A stretch of 64,000 nucleotides of DNA from Marinilactibacillus kalidii (GTDB lineage Bacteria > Bacillota > Bacilli > Lactobacillales > Carnobacteriaceae_A). Positions 45,486-53,913 of this stretch are shown here, piece by piece (positions within the stretch are counted from its first letter, which is position 1; the number at the start of each line of letters is the position of its first letter). The translations under genes were made by a program, and so were the position numbers. The notes beneath the pieces are model-generated. The model was not told the origin of the DNA, ran no database searches, and worked only from the letters and a program-made list of their open reading frames with translations. The stretch is from the NCBI RefSeq assembly GCF_017599325.1, contig NZ_JAGFVM010000031.1, positions 58,454 through 122,453 of the forward strand, in the 5' to 3' direction.

Positions 45486-45498
45486 ATTAAGTATAAAA

Positions 45499-46017
45499 TT
45501 AGATCATTGAAATATTATTCCAACCGTAAATTGCTTCTTCTAACGAATCATCATGTACCATTAATTGTTTAGATTCCAAATATCGACCACCAAGTTTTTC
45601 GTAGAATTTTGTGGCTGGATTATCCGATAATACTTGAACAAGCATTTTTTGATGATTGCGTTCCAACAATTCATTTATACAAGCTTTAATTAACTTTTTA
45701 CCCAGTTGTTTGCCTTGATAAGTTTTAAGAATATAAATCGCATGTAGCTCACAATCGTATGCTTTGAATAACTTATCGTCCAATCGATTTTCACCAGCTG
45801 TTACATAGCCTACAATTATATCGTCGTTAGCTATTGCTACGTAACTAACTGGCTTACGTTCTCTAAAGTATTTTTTAAATCTATCAGTATATAAATCGTA
45901 ATTCATCTGATTTAGGAATTCTTCTGGAACAATCCCTTTATATGTACTTTGCCAGCTATCAACTTGTACCTTAGCAATTTGGGCAGCATCTTCAATAGTT
46001 GTTTTGAGTATGTACAT
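45499..46017 (-). CDS. GNAT-family N-acetyltransferase
   Basis: A 172-residue acetyl-CoA-dependent transferase. The N-terminal IEDAAQIAKVQVDSWQSTYKGIVP segment is typical of the group that acetylates small molecules. The acetyl-CoA binding motif is ELHAIYILKTYQGKQLGKKLIKA (about 87-110, Q-x-x-G-x-G/A form), followed by LVQVLSDNPATKFYEKLGG with the FYEKLG signature. The ATG at 46017 has AAGGAAG nine bases upstream; an earlier ATG (46038) overlaps the stop of the preceding gene. The substrate is unknown. It forms a tight pair with the upstream membrane-anchored hypothetical protein. Confidence 0.85.
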   Translation of the reverse strand: MYILKTTIEDAAQIAKVQVDSWQSTYKGIVPEEFLNQMNYDLYTDRFKKYFRERKPVSYVAIANDDIIVGYVTAGENRLDDKLFKAYDCELHAIYILKTYQGKQLGKKLIKACINELLERNHQKMLVQVLSDNPATKFYEKLGGRYLESKQLMVHDDSLEEAIYGWNNISMI

Positions 46018-46034
46018 TTTAATCACTTCCTTAA

Positions 46035-46496
46035 TCATTCATACCAATCGTAATACTCTCTACCTTTGAGTTCGACGTGAACATCCAATCGCTTTAAATC
46101 ATTTTCAAAGTTTTCTTTAGTTACATAAACTTCATATTCTGTAGTATCCTTATTGATTATATAATACATTAACGGCGTGTTTTCTGAATGATCATGCCGC
46201 CCAGTTGCTACAATATAATGATCATTCCAAGCGAATTCATCAAGTTCTCTTCCGTAAGATTTAGTATAAGTATTCATGTCCTTACGATCATTGTATGTAA
46301 TAAAAGCGTAATTTGCTGAGATAGATATAAATTTGAAATGATCATCTATTATTATAGTATTCGCAGAATAACTTGAATTTTTAGCTCTAAATTTATTTTC
46401 AGGATTGGTCCAGTGATCAAGAAAATGATTAATTAATATACACGAGATAATGAACAAAAAGAAGCTGCTTAAAATGATTGGCTTAAGGTATTTCAT
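46035..46496 (-). CDS. Hypothetical protein with N-terminal membrane anchor
   Basis: A 153-residue protein starting MKYLKPIILSSFFLFIISCIL: a single hydrophobic helix (about 6-25) that could be a signal anchor. The sequence FIISC is loosely lipobox-like but followed by further hydrophobic residues, so I do not call it a lipoprotein. The rest is polar with beta-rich character (FKFISISANYAFITYND). GAGGTGAT lies just before the ATG. Family not recognised. It is the first gene of a two-gene unit with the GNAT transferase and has lower GC than the housekeeping genes. Confidence 0.55.
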   Translation of the reverse strand: MKYLKPIILSSFFLFIISCILINHFLDHWTNPENKFRAKNSSYSANTIIIDDHFKFISISANYAFITYNDRKDMNTYTKSYGRELDEFAWNDHYIVATGRHDHSENTPLMYYIINKDTTEYEVYVTKENFENDLKRLDVHVELKGREYYDWYE

Positions 46497-46913
46497 ATCT
46501 ATCACCTCAAAAAAATTTTAATTCATGTTTACGATAACATTAAATACTTAAGGAATAATAATTTTGTTCTGTCAGTAAAGCTAAACTGCGAATATTAAAA
46601 TCAATTATAAAATTCTTCATATCTTTCAGCTGTTACGATTTGTCCAATGGAAACATTCAAATGCTTTGTTCAATAAAAAATTGAATCCATTTGTTGATTG
46701 CATCTTTAGTAATACGCTTAGCGGAATGACAAGCAATTTACCGGCGATATACTGCGTGTTTTCTGAGAGCATCTTTAATTCTACAAGGTGCTAATATCAT
46801 TCTAACCCTATCTGATCTGAACCTTAATCAATGTACGCCATACTAGTTCACGGTCTTTTTCCCTCGTTTCTAACAAAATATTACCTTCTCCAAAGAATAG
46901 AATCCTATAAAAA
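46497..46913. other. Gene-free region, possibly with decayed coding remnants
   Basis: About 420 bases with no supportable gene. Read on the minus strand, short protein-like stretches appear in different frames (for example KDAINKWIQFFIEQS, and a 48-codon frame beginning MLSENTQYIAGK), each cut by stops and without ribosome-binding sites. This looks like degraded coding sequence; no family is recognised. A plus-strand 69-codon frame over 46831-47040 runs into the opposite gene and is judged spurious. Confidence 0.4.
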
Positions 46914-46954
46914 CCAAAATAAAAGAGTAGTAATCATCAATTCATTACTACTCT
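46914..46954 (-). terminator. Terminator after the frameshifted esterase
   Basis: AGAGTAGTAAT and ATTACTACTCT form a perfect 11-base stem; on the minus strand it is followed by TTTTATTTT. Confidence 0.85.
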
Positions 46955-46982
46955 ACTCGCTTTCTATTCTTCTAATAGTAAC

Positions 46983-47890
46983 CTACTGTATACATGCTTC
47001 TATAAAGTCAATCATAATACGAGAAACTTCTTCCGTGTAAAAGGTTGGTCCACCATGATCTGCACCATCTACACAGTAAAACGTGGCTTGAACTTCCTTC
47101 TCCTTACAAAATTCATACAGTTCTACACTCTGTTCAAACGGAACTAGCGTGTCTTTGTTGCCATGTATGATTAGTAAAGGAACTAATTCTTCTGCTTGCT
47201 TGATGTAATAAGGAACTGATGCTTTTTCAGCGACTTCAGGATACTCTTCTGGTAAGCGACCACCAATAATCAAACTATCTGGACTAGTGGGTTTTCGGTG
47301 ATCTACACCTGATTCTTTATTGTATATAGTGAGTAAATCATATACGCCATAAAGATTGATGCAGCCTCTGATTTCTGGCAATGGTACTTCTGACGTATCT
47401 AGTACTGGTTTGTTCCAAGTTGACCATGCCATCAAGGCTGTATGACCTCCACTGGAATCACCACAAAGTAATAAACGGTCAACATCAATCTCGAGTTCTT
47501 CTGCGTGTTTCGCTAAATATCTTACAGCCATCTTAGCATCTTCGACTTGGCTAGGGAAAATTGCATCAGGTAATGGCGCATATTCTATAATGGCCATCGC
47601 ATAACCTGCAGTAACGATATCTTTAAATTCCATGTCCCATTAAGGTCTTGCTCGAACCAAGCAGAGCCTTGGATATGGATAAATAAAGGAAACGGCTTAA
47701 TCGGCTTTAGCGTATTAGGATACACCATGCGAATTCTCAAATTTCGTCCATTCTTCCGCTGATAAACAAGATCTTCTTTTACGATTCTAGCCCCGACATT
47801 GTCCATCTTGGCTTTGATCGTCTTCATACCTGTCGCTTTAGCCGTTGACTTCGGCATCGTTTGCGTATCGTACTTCATTTCAAATTCCAT
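46983..47890 (-). pseudogene. Alpha/beta-hydrolase esterase/lipase, frameshifted
   Basis: Two overlapping minus-strand frames together make one complete esterase of about 300 residues. The 5' frame (47890 down to about 47640) encodes the N-terminus up to the oxyanion-hole segment FPLFIHIQGSAWFEQ; the 3' frame (from about 47640 to 46983) continues with DIVTAGYAMAIIEYAP, the nucleophile elbow CGDSSGGH, the aspartate in HGNKDTLVPFEQ and the histidine in GADHGG. The frames are offset so that one missing base (or two extra) near 47636-47650 explains the break. The 5' frame has a strong GGGAGG site. The full triad survives, so the lesion is recent or an assembly error. It was probably cotranscribed with the aldo/keto reductase gene upstream. 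Confidence 0.8.
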
Positions 47891-47922
47891 TTATTTTCCT
47901 CCCTTAATATCATAAGAAAAGT

Positions 47923-48783
47923 TTACTGGACACTTAGTGGGACTCTATGATCAGGCACTGGAAAAGCAGCATCTAATTTTTTGATTTCTTCTTCTGTCAA
48001 TTGCATCGTCAGCATGTCTGCATTCAGCTGAACATGTTTTTCAGTGCTTGCTTTGGGAATCGCGATGATATTCTCTTTTTGTAAGACAAATGCCAGTAAT
48101 AGTTGAATAATAGAAATCCCATGTGCTTTTGCGATTGCTTGAACCGTTTGATCGTTATATACGCGCTCTTTAAGCTGTGGTTCCTGACCGATAACCGGAC
48201 AATAGGCCATCATTGGGATGTTTCTTTCTTTTAAATAGTCTTGTAAAGCGACTTCAGTTCCTCTTGATGCTAAGTGATAAAGGACTTGATTGGTCTGACA
48301 CTGGTCGCCCCCATTTACAGATAATAATTCTTCCATATCTTCCAAGTCAAAGTTTGAAACACCCCAACCTTTGATTTTACCTTGTTGTTTCAACTCTTCA
48401 AAACAATCGACTGTTTCTTGTAAAGGAACACTACCACGCCAATGAAGTAAGTACAAATCAAGGGAGTCTATACCTAAACGCTGTAATGTCTGTTCGCAAG
48501 CATCGAAAATAGCCGATCTACCCGCATGATGAGGGTAGACTTTAGAAACAATAAACAGATCTTCTCGCTGGTATGCCGCAATCGCATCTCCCACCAATTC
48601 TTCAGATTTACCATCTCCATACATCTCAGCTGTATCGATTAACGTCAAGCCGCTCTCGATACCAGAGCGAAGCGCAGCGACTTCTTGATCATATTTTGCT
48701 GCATCTTCTCCTAAACGCCATGTCCCTTGTCCTAAGTTAAGAACCTGTCGTCCATCTGGAAATTGAATAGATTGTTTCATCAT
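47923..48783 (-). CDS. Aldo/keto reductase
   Basis: A 286-residue NADPH-dependent TIM-barrel oxidoreductase. The catalytic tetrad is visible: Asp and Tyr in DTAEMYGDGKSEELVG (about 49-64), Lys in IVSKVYPHH, and His in LYLLHWRG; GWGVSNFD and IPIPKA-like (IIAIPKAST) cofactor-binding segments follow. The substrate is unknown; relatives reduce aldehydes and keto groups of many small metabolites. AAAAGGAGG precedes two adjacent ATG codons. It is the first gene of a minus-strand pair with the frameshifted esterase. Confidence 0.9.
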   Translation of the reverse strand: MMKQSIQFPDGRQVLNLGQGTWRLGEDAAKYDQEVAALRSGIESGLTLIDTAEMYGDGKSEELVGDAIAAYQREDLFIVSKVYPHHAGRSAIFDACEQTLQRLGIDSLDLYLLHWRGSVPLQETVDCFEELKQQGKIKGWGVSNFDLEDMEELLSVNGGDQCQTNQVLYHLASRGTEVALQDYLKERNIPMMAYCPVIGQEPQLKERVYNDQTVQAIAKAHGISIIQLLLAFVLQKENIIAIPKASTEKHVQLNADMLTMQLTEEEIKKLDAAFPVPDHRVPLSVQ

Positions 48784-48809
48784 TAGAACCTCCTTTTAAC
48801 TTCTCTTCT

Positions 48810-48818
48810 AGTATACCA
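48810..48818 (-). promoter_or_regulatory. Extended -10 promoter of the aldo/keto reductase
   Basis: On the minus strand TGG immediately precedes TATACT, an extended -10 element, about 30 bases before the start codon. The -35 region is poor. Confidence 0.45.
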
Positions 48819-48964
48819 ATACGTTATGATTTTATTCATTAAAAACTCTATTAAATTTTTAAAATCAACATAAATCCAGTCTCTCATCTTCTTTTAAAGA
48901 TTTCTGTTTACATTTAATTGTATTTTTGATAAGGTTATATGCAAATAAACCAATAAAATTGAAT

Positions 48965-49125
48965 GACTGGATGAGGCGCAGAAATCATAAGTATTTATCA
49001 GCAATAGAACCTGTAAGTTCTTGATAATGAAAGGGAAATCTGCCGAAATGGTGAATCTTTTACAGTGAGATTGACTGTTGGGCTGTATATGAAGAATATG
49101 CAGACTGCCGTATGAATATAAGTAG
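48965..49125 (+). promoter_or_regulatory. Lysine riboswitch (L-box) aptamer
   Basis: The conserved lysine-aptamer blocks appear in order: GATGAGGCGC (48969-48978), the GAAAGGGA core (49029-49036), TGCCGAAATGG (49041-49051), TTGGGCTG (49078-49085) and a closing ACTGCCGTA segment (49104-49112). Order, spacing and length fit the L-box family, which ends transcription when lysine is bound. It is followed by an intrinsic terminator and then by aspartokinase, the first lysine-pathway gene. A covariance-model search would confirm it, but the context makes the call strong. Confidence 0.88.
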
Positions 49126-49189
49126 CCACCTAATTTATTGAATAGGTGATCTACTTTACGGAGTGCTTCCGCTTGTATATAGATTCTTT

Positions 49190-49220
49190 AAGACAAGTCG
49201 GTACTTCGACTTGTCTTTTT
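49190..49220 (+). terminator. Riboswitch-controlled terminator upstream of aspartokinase
   Basis: Perfect AAGACAAGTCG/CGACTTGTCTT stem with a six-base loop and five T, between the lysine aptamer and the coding start. This is the expression platform for premature termination. Confidence 0.92.
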
Positions 49221-49271
49221 GTATACACTTAACGGTGTAAGGCAGTCTCACTAAGTTTAGAAAGGATCGCC

Positions 49272-50474
49272 ATGAAAAGAAGCGTATTGAAATTTGGTGG
49301 CTCCAGTGTAGCGGATCTATCAAAAATAAAAGAAATTGCGACATATCTTAAGAAACGAACGGATTTAGGAGAAGAATTAGTCGTTGTAGTCTCAGCTATG
49401 GGCAAAACAACGGACGACCTACTAGCGAACGTTGGACATATCACCACTAAGCCTAATGAACAAGACTTAGCAATGCTTCTGACAACTGGTGAACAACAAA
49501 CCATCTCCTATCTCTCCATTACGTTAAATGACATGGACGTGAAATCTAAGCCACTTACCGGTTATCAAGCTGGAATCGAAACAATCGGCCATCATTTGAA
49601 AAGTAAGATCTCATCAATCAAAACGGCTTTGTTTGATCAACTCTTTGAAACAAACAAAATCATCATAGTTGCTGGTTTCCAAGGATTTAATAAAGATGGC
49701 GAATTAACGACACTCGGTCGAGGCGGTTCTGATACAACGGCAGTAGCCTTAGCAGCTGCTTTAGAATCAACTTGCGAAATCTACACGGATGTTGCAGGTG
49801 TTTACAGCACGGATCCTAGGATATTCTCGGATGCCAAACGTTGGGATCAGATTTCTTATGAAGAAATGATGGAGATGTCTGCCCTGGGTGCTGGTGTCTT
49901 AGAAACCAGAAGTGTAGAATTAGCAAATAATAATGGGATAAAACTTTATCTCGGTAAAACACTCTCTACAGAGAAAGGAACTTGGATCGTGCCAAATGAA
50001 CAAATGCTTGAAAGAAAAGCCGTAACGGGTGTTGCCCTAGATAAAAATATGGCACACGTAACATTAAATGACCCGTCTAATGGTGCACAATTGCTAAATG
50101 ATATTTTTGTAGAACTAGAAAAAGAAGAAATCAACATTGATATGATCTCTCAAATTAGAAACCAAGATGGTATGCAACTTTCTTTTACAGCAAAAGACTC
50201 AGATGAACGCCAATTAGTTCAAGTCTTTGATAAACTTAAAATTGATTACAAGGACTTATCTGTAAATATCGTTGAATCATATGCAAAAATCTCTGTTATT
50301 GGTGCTGGTATGAGGGATATGTCTGGTGTTGCATCTCAAATATTCAGAACCCTTATCAATGCGAACATCACCTACTATCAAGTAACCACCTCAGAAATCA
50401 GTGTATCTTGTGTGATTGATGAGACTAATGGTGAAAAAGCAACAAGATTACTATGTGAAAAATTCGATTTATAA
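49272..50474 (+). CDS. lysC: Aspartokinase (lysine-pathway)
   Basis: A 400-residue kinase that phosphorylates aspartate as the first step towards lysine, threonine and methionine. The N-terminal KFGGSSVAD motif (7-15), the GRGGSDTTAVALAAAL substrate/ATP segment (near 153-168) and YTDVAGVYSTDPR (near 175) are present. Two ACT regulatory domains follow (about 255-400), so feedback control by an amino acid is expected. Its position behind a lysine riboswitch and at the head of the dap operon makes it the lysine-specific isozyme. Start ATG with AAAGGA upstream. Confidence 0.95.
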   Translation: MKRSVLKFGGSSVADLSKIKEIATYLKKRTDLGEELVVVVSAMGKTTDDLLANVGHITTKPNEQDLAMLLTTGEQQTISYLSITLNDMDVKSKPLTGYQAGIETIGHHLKSKISSIKTALFDQLFETNKIIIVAGFQGFNKDGELTTLGRGGSDTTAVALAAALESTCEIYTDVAGVYSTDPRIFSDAKRWDQISYEEMMEMSALGAGVLETRSVELANNNGIKLYLGKTLSTEKGTWIVPNEQMLERKAVTGVALDKNMAHVTLNDPSNGAQLLNDIFVELEKEEINIDMISQIRNQDGMQLSFTAKDSDERQLVQVFDKLKIDYKDLSVNIVESYAKISVIGAGMRDMSGVASQIFRTLINANITYYQVTTSEISVSCVIDETNGEKATRLLCEKFDL

Positions 50475-50506
50475 CCATAATGCTGCTCAAAGAAAGGAAA
50501 TAAACG

Positions 50507-51481
50507 ATGTATAATATCGCTGTTGTCGGGGCAACTGGGTTAGTCGGTCAAACCATGCTCCGTTTACTTGAAGAAAAACAGATTCCTATAGCAAACCTTA
50601 CACTCTTCTCTTCGGCTCGATCTGCAGGTAGTCAGGTTTCATTCAATGGAGAAAATCATGTCGTTGAAGAACTGACCACTGAAAAAACGGCTGGTCCATT
50701 TGATTACGTACTGATGTCTGCTGGCGGAGAAACAAGCTTGACCTTCTCTCCTTTATTTGAAAAACACGGTGCTGTCGTGATTGATAATTCGAGTGCATGG
50801 AGAATGGATCCAGAAATCTCCTTAGTCGTTCCGGAAGTAAATCCACCATCTTCTAATCGAAAAATCATTGCGAACCCAAACTGTTCAACAATTCAATCAG
50901 TTGGTCCACTGAAAATTTTATTGGATGCATTCGGTATCGAACGCATCGCCTATACAACTTACCAGTCTGTTTCTGGCTCTGGTTGGAAAGGTATCGAGGA
51001 TTTAAAGCGTGGTGAACGTGGAGAAGACCCTGTTAACTATCCGCACCCTATTTATAATAATGTACTGCCACAAATTGATGTTTTTCAAGAAGACGGCTAC
51101 ACTAAAGAAGAAGTAAAAATGATTGAAGAAACAAGAAAAATTTTGAATCTACCTACTTTACCTGTAACCGCAACTTGTGTCAGAGTACCCGTGACCAGTG
51201 CACATGCTGTAGCTATTAATGTTACTTTATCTGAAGAGACAAGCGTTAAAGCGATTCAATCATTATTTGAGGCCAGTCCCTATGTAACACTTGAAGACGA
51301 ACCTGAAAAAGGGATTTATCCAATGCCGCTTCAGGCTGGTGGTAAAGAAGGCATTTTTGTCGGACGTATCAGAAAAGATGATAGTTTACCCAATACTTAT
51401 CACGTCTGGACAGTCAGTGATAATATTTTAAAAGGTGCAGCGCTGAATGCTGTACAAATTCTACAACAACTGATCTCTTGA
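50507..51481 (+). CDS. asd: Aspartate-semialdehyde dehydrogenase
   Basis: A 324-residue NADP-dependent enzyme converting aspartyl phosphate to aspartate semialdehyde. The nucleotide-binding start AVVGATGLVGQTMLRLLEE, the catalytic cysteine in ANPNCSTIQ (about residue 127), the YQSVSGSGWKGIEDL segment and the C-terminal histidine in VPVTSAHAVAIN are present. Length is typical. AAAGGAAAT precedes the ATG and dapA follows after 16 bases. Confidence 0.95.
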   Translation: MYNIAVVGATGLVGQTMLRLLEEKQIPIANLTLFSSARSAGSQVSFNGENHVVEELTTEKTAGPFDYVLMSAGGETSLTFSPLFEKHGAVVIDNSSAWRMDPEISLVVPEVNPPSSNRKIIANPNCSTIQSVGPLKILLDAFGIERIAYTTYQSVSGSGWKGIEDLKRGERGEDPVNYPHPIYNNVLPQIDVFQEDGYTKEEVKMIEETRKILNLPTLPVTATCVRVPVTSAHAVAINVTLSEETSVKAIQSLFEASPYVTLEDEPEKGIYPMPLQAGGKEGIFVGRIRKDDSLPNTYHVWTVSDNILKGAALNAVQILQQLIS

Positions 51482-51497
51482 AAGGAGAATAAAACAA

Positions 51498-52382
51498 ATG
51501 GCTCATTTATTTACAGGAATTGCTGCCGCTGTAACCACCCCCTTCACTAATCATGAAGTTGACTATGAACAGTTTCGCAATCATTTAAGCTTTTTGAAAG
51601 AACAACAGATTCAAAGTTTCATCATTAATGGCACGACCGGAGAAGGTTCAACACTTTCTTCTGAGGAAAAAACGAACTTGCTGAAAGTAGCGCTTGAGGT
51701 TTCTGATGGACAGCTTCCTGTTATCGCGGGAACTGGCTCAAACAATACACAAGCAAGTATCGAAGCGTCTAAGCATGCTGAATCACTGGGTGTTGATGGT
51801 TTACTGATTATCACCCCTTACTACAATAAAACGAGTCAGCGTGGATTAATTGCGCATTTTACAGCAATCGCTGACGCTGTCGAGATTCCAGTTATTCTTT
51901 ATGATGTACCCGCACGTACAAATATGACCATTGAACCGGAAACCTTACGTGTGCTAGCTGAACATCCAAATATTGTTGGCCTAAAGGATGCGACAGGTGA
52001 CCTAACACATCTTAGCCGTTTACAAGCAATCGTAGATGACGAGTTTGCTTTTTATGGCGGAAATGATGATCTTGCCCTTCCCTTCTTCGCTCAGGGCGGA
52101 CATGGGTTAATCTCGGTAGCAGCCAATGTTTTACCCGGAGAATACCAAGAAATGTTTGAGACAGTGAAAATCGATATTGCGAAAGCAAATTTGATTTATC
52201 GTGAGCTGCATCCAGTCGTTGAGATACTTGGTATCGATGTTAATCCAATCCCGATTAAGGTCTTAACCAATTTCTTAGGCTATGGGGATTACGCAGTAAG
52301 GTTGCCGTTAGTGCCGCTAGAAGAAATTGACCGGGCATCTATTATTGAAGTGTTCCGTCACTTAAAAGGAGATACGGTATAA
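51498..52382 (+). CDS. dapA: 4-hydroxy-tetrahydrodipicolinate synthase
   Basis: A 294-residue aldolase-fold enzyme that condenses pyruvate with aspartate semialdehyde, the committed step to diaminopimelate and lysine. Signatures: INGTTGEGSTLSSEE (about 41-55), the tyrosine in YNKTSQRGL and in VILYDVPART (about 135), and the Schiff-base lysine in IVGLKDATGD (about 163). It abuts dapB with no gap. AAAGGAG upstream. Confidence 0.96.
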   Translation: MAHLFTGIAAAVTTPFTNHEVDYEQFRNHLSFLKEQQIQSFIINGTTGEGSTLSSEEKTNLLKVALEVSDGQLPVIAGTGSNNTQASIEASKHAESLGVDGLLIITPYYNKTSQRGLIAHFTAIADAVEIPVILYDVPARTNMTIEPETLRVLAEHPNIVGLKDATGDLTHLSRLQAIVDDEFAFYGGNDDLALPFFAQGGHGLISVAANVLPGEYQEMFETVKIDIAKANLIYRELHPVVEILGIDVNPIPIKVLTNFLGYGDYAVRLPLVPLEEIDRASIIEVFRHLKGDTV

Positions 52383-53114
52383 ATGGATATCTTATTAGTC
52401 GGTTACGGCGCAATGAATAAGCGTGTAGCATCACTAGCAGAAGAAAAAGGCCACCGAATCGCTGGTGTTGTCACACCTGATGCATCAGCAGATCACTACC
52501 CTGTCTTTTCTGGATTTAATGAAAATCTACCAGCAGTAGATGTGGTGATTGACTTTTCACATCCGGTGTTGACAACTGCTTTACTAGAATCTAATATCTC
52601 AGCTCCGTTAGTCATTGCCACCACAGGAGAAAAAGAACAATTAGCAGTGTTGATGCAAGAGAAAGCTCAGACACAGCCCGTCTTTTTCAGTGCCAATATG
52701 AGTTACGGTGTGCATATTCTGACTGAGATCATTAAATATGCTACACCACTACTTGAAACGTTTGATATTGAAATGATTGAAAAGCACCATAACCAAAAAG
52801 TTGATGCACCTAGTGGTACTCTGGTTAAACTATATGATGCAATCGTTGAGAGCGCAAAACCGAATGCTACACCTGTATACGATCGTCATGAAGTTTCTGA
52901 AAAAAGAGATTCAAAGGACATCGGTATCTCTTCTATTCGTGGCGGAACAATCGTTGGTGAACATGAAGTCATTTACGCTGGTCATGATGAAGTGATTTCT
53001 ATTAAGCACACTGCACAGTCAAAAGACATTTTTGCTAGCGGCGCTTTAACTGTCGCTGAAGCATTACAAACCAAACCTCAAGGTTATTACACTTATCATA
53101 ATTTAGGAGAATGA
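52383..53114 (+). CDS. dapB: 4-hydroxy-tetrahydrodipicolinate reductase
   Basis: A 243-residue NAD(P)H-dependent reductase giving tetrahydrodipicolinate. The N-terminal Rossmann motif is [19 protein letters not shown] and ATTGEKEQ line the cofactor site; [18 protein letters not shown] (about 132-150) is the substrate-binding signature with the catalytic His and Lys; [15 protein letters not shown] is also conserved. The first base follows the dapA stop directly. Slightly short at the N-terminus, as in other Firmicutes of this group. Confidence 0.95.
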   Translation: MDILLVGYGAMNKRVASLAEEKGHRIAGVVTPDASADHYPVFSGFNENLPAVDVVIDFSHPVLTTALLESNISAPLVIATTGEKEQLAVLMQEKAQTQPVFFSANMSYGVHILTEIIKYATPLLETFDIEMIEKHHNQKVDAPSGTLVKLYDAIVESAKPNATPVYDRHEVSEKRDSKDIGISSIRGGTIVGEHEVIYAGHDEVISIKHTAQSKDIFASGALTVAEALQTKPQGYYTYHNLGE

Positions 53115-53118
53115 ATGT

Positions 53119-53832
53119 ATGAATGATTTTTCAGCGCAAGAGATTATCCAATATATTAGTACAGCTACAAAAACAACACCCGTTAAAATTTATGTCAATT
53201 CTTCTTTAGCAAAATCGGATTTTCCAGATACCTTCCGTGTATTTGGTGGAGAAAATAGTTATACGATCTTTACCGATCTGAAAGACTGGAAAGCATTTTT
53301 TATCGACCATAAAGAAGCATTGATCGATCATGTCATGGAACAAGATCGCCGCAATTCGGCTATTCCTTTACTAGATGCAACTGAAGTGAATGCACGAATC
53401 GAACCGGGGTCTTTCATTAGAGAACATGCAGTCATTGGTGATCAAGCGGTCATCATGATGGGTGCTGTGATCAATATCGGTGCGATTGTTGGTGAAGGAA
53501 CGATGATTGATATGGGTGCTGTTCTAGGTGGACGCGCAACAACAGGCAAAAATGTGCATGTAGGCGCGGGGGCTGTTTTGTCTGGAGTTATTGAACCTGC
53601 TAGCGCGAAACCTGTTGTGATTGAAGATGATGTGCTGATTGGTGCGAACGCCGTTATACTTGAAGGTGTAACCGTTCATAAAGGCGCAGTTGTCGCTGCT
53701 GGGGCTATCGTTACAGAAGATGTTCCGGCTAATACGGTTGTCGCTGGCGTTCCAGCTAGAGTCATCAAAAAAGCTAGCGATGTAGAAGCTGGTAAAATCG
53801 ATATTATTTCCGCACTTAGAAATTTAAATTAA
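53119..53832 (+). CDS. dapH: Tetrahydrodipicolinate N-acetyltransferase
   Basis: A 237-residue left-handed beta-helix acyltransferase. The N-terminal helical domain (about 1-85) is followed by hexapeptide repeats ([54 protein letters not shown]) and the closing [12 protein letters not shown] strand. N-terminal features match the acetyl-type (Bacillus YkuQ/DapH) enzyme rather than the succinyl-type, which agrees with the deacetylase gene that follows. It is often labelled dapD. It lies four bases after dapB. Confidence 0.93.
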   Translation: MNDFSAQEIIQYISTATKTTPVKIYVNSSLAKSDFPDTFRVFGGENSYTIFTDLKDWKAFFIDHKEALIDHVMEQDRRNSAIPLLDATEVNARIEPGSFIREHAVIGDQAVIMMGAVINIGAIVGEGTMIDMGAVLGGRATTGKNVHVGAGAVLSGVIEPASAKPVVIEDDVLIGANAVILEGVTVHKGAVVAAGAIVTEDVPANTVVAGVPARVIKKASDVEAGKIDIISALRNLN

Positions 53833-53837
53833 CTGAA

Positions 53838-53886
53838 TGAATAGCTGAGCGGAATGCTTTGTTAGCATTTCGCTTTATGCTTATTC
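53838..53886 (+). other. Intra-operon hairpin between dapH and the deacetylase gene
   Basis: GAATAGC and GCGGAATGC fold onto GCATTTCGC and GCTTATTC with small mismatches. No T-tract follows, so it is more likely an mRNA processing or stabilising structure than a terminator. Confidence 0.45.
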
Positions 53887-53913
53887 ACAGTCACTCGTTA
53901 AAGGAGTTTTTTC

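Larger units (their letters stand above)
44857..45498. other. AT-rich gene-free region with short repeats
   Basis: About 640 bases without a supportable gene, visibly richer in A and T than the flanks. It contains an exact tandem 13-base duplication of TTTTAAGTGATAT (45096-45121), a near-tandem TCAATATTTA/TCAATATTTC pair (45186-45205), an orphan terminator (45347-45378) and a perfect 20-base inverted repeat (45438-45485). All frames are broken by frequent stops. It could be decayed accessory DNA or hold a small RNA. Confidence 0.6.

Noticed and set aside
46441..46496. Lipobox in the membrane-anchored hypothetical protein (FIISC)
   Set aside because: The residue before Cys is acceptable, but strongly hydrophobic sequence continues after it, which fits a transmembrane anchor better than a lipoprotein.
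46831..47040. 69-codon plus-strand frame with hydrophobic content
   Set aside because: It covers the esterase terminator and 3' end on the opposite strand, has no ribosome-binding site, and its hydrophobic look comes from AT-rich complement sequence.
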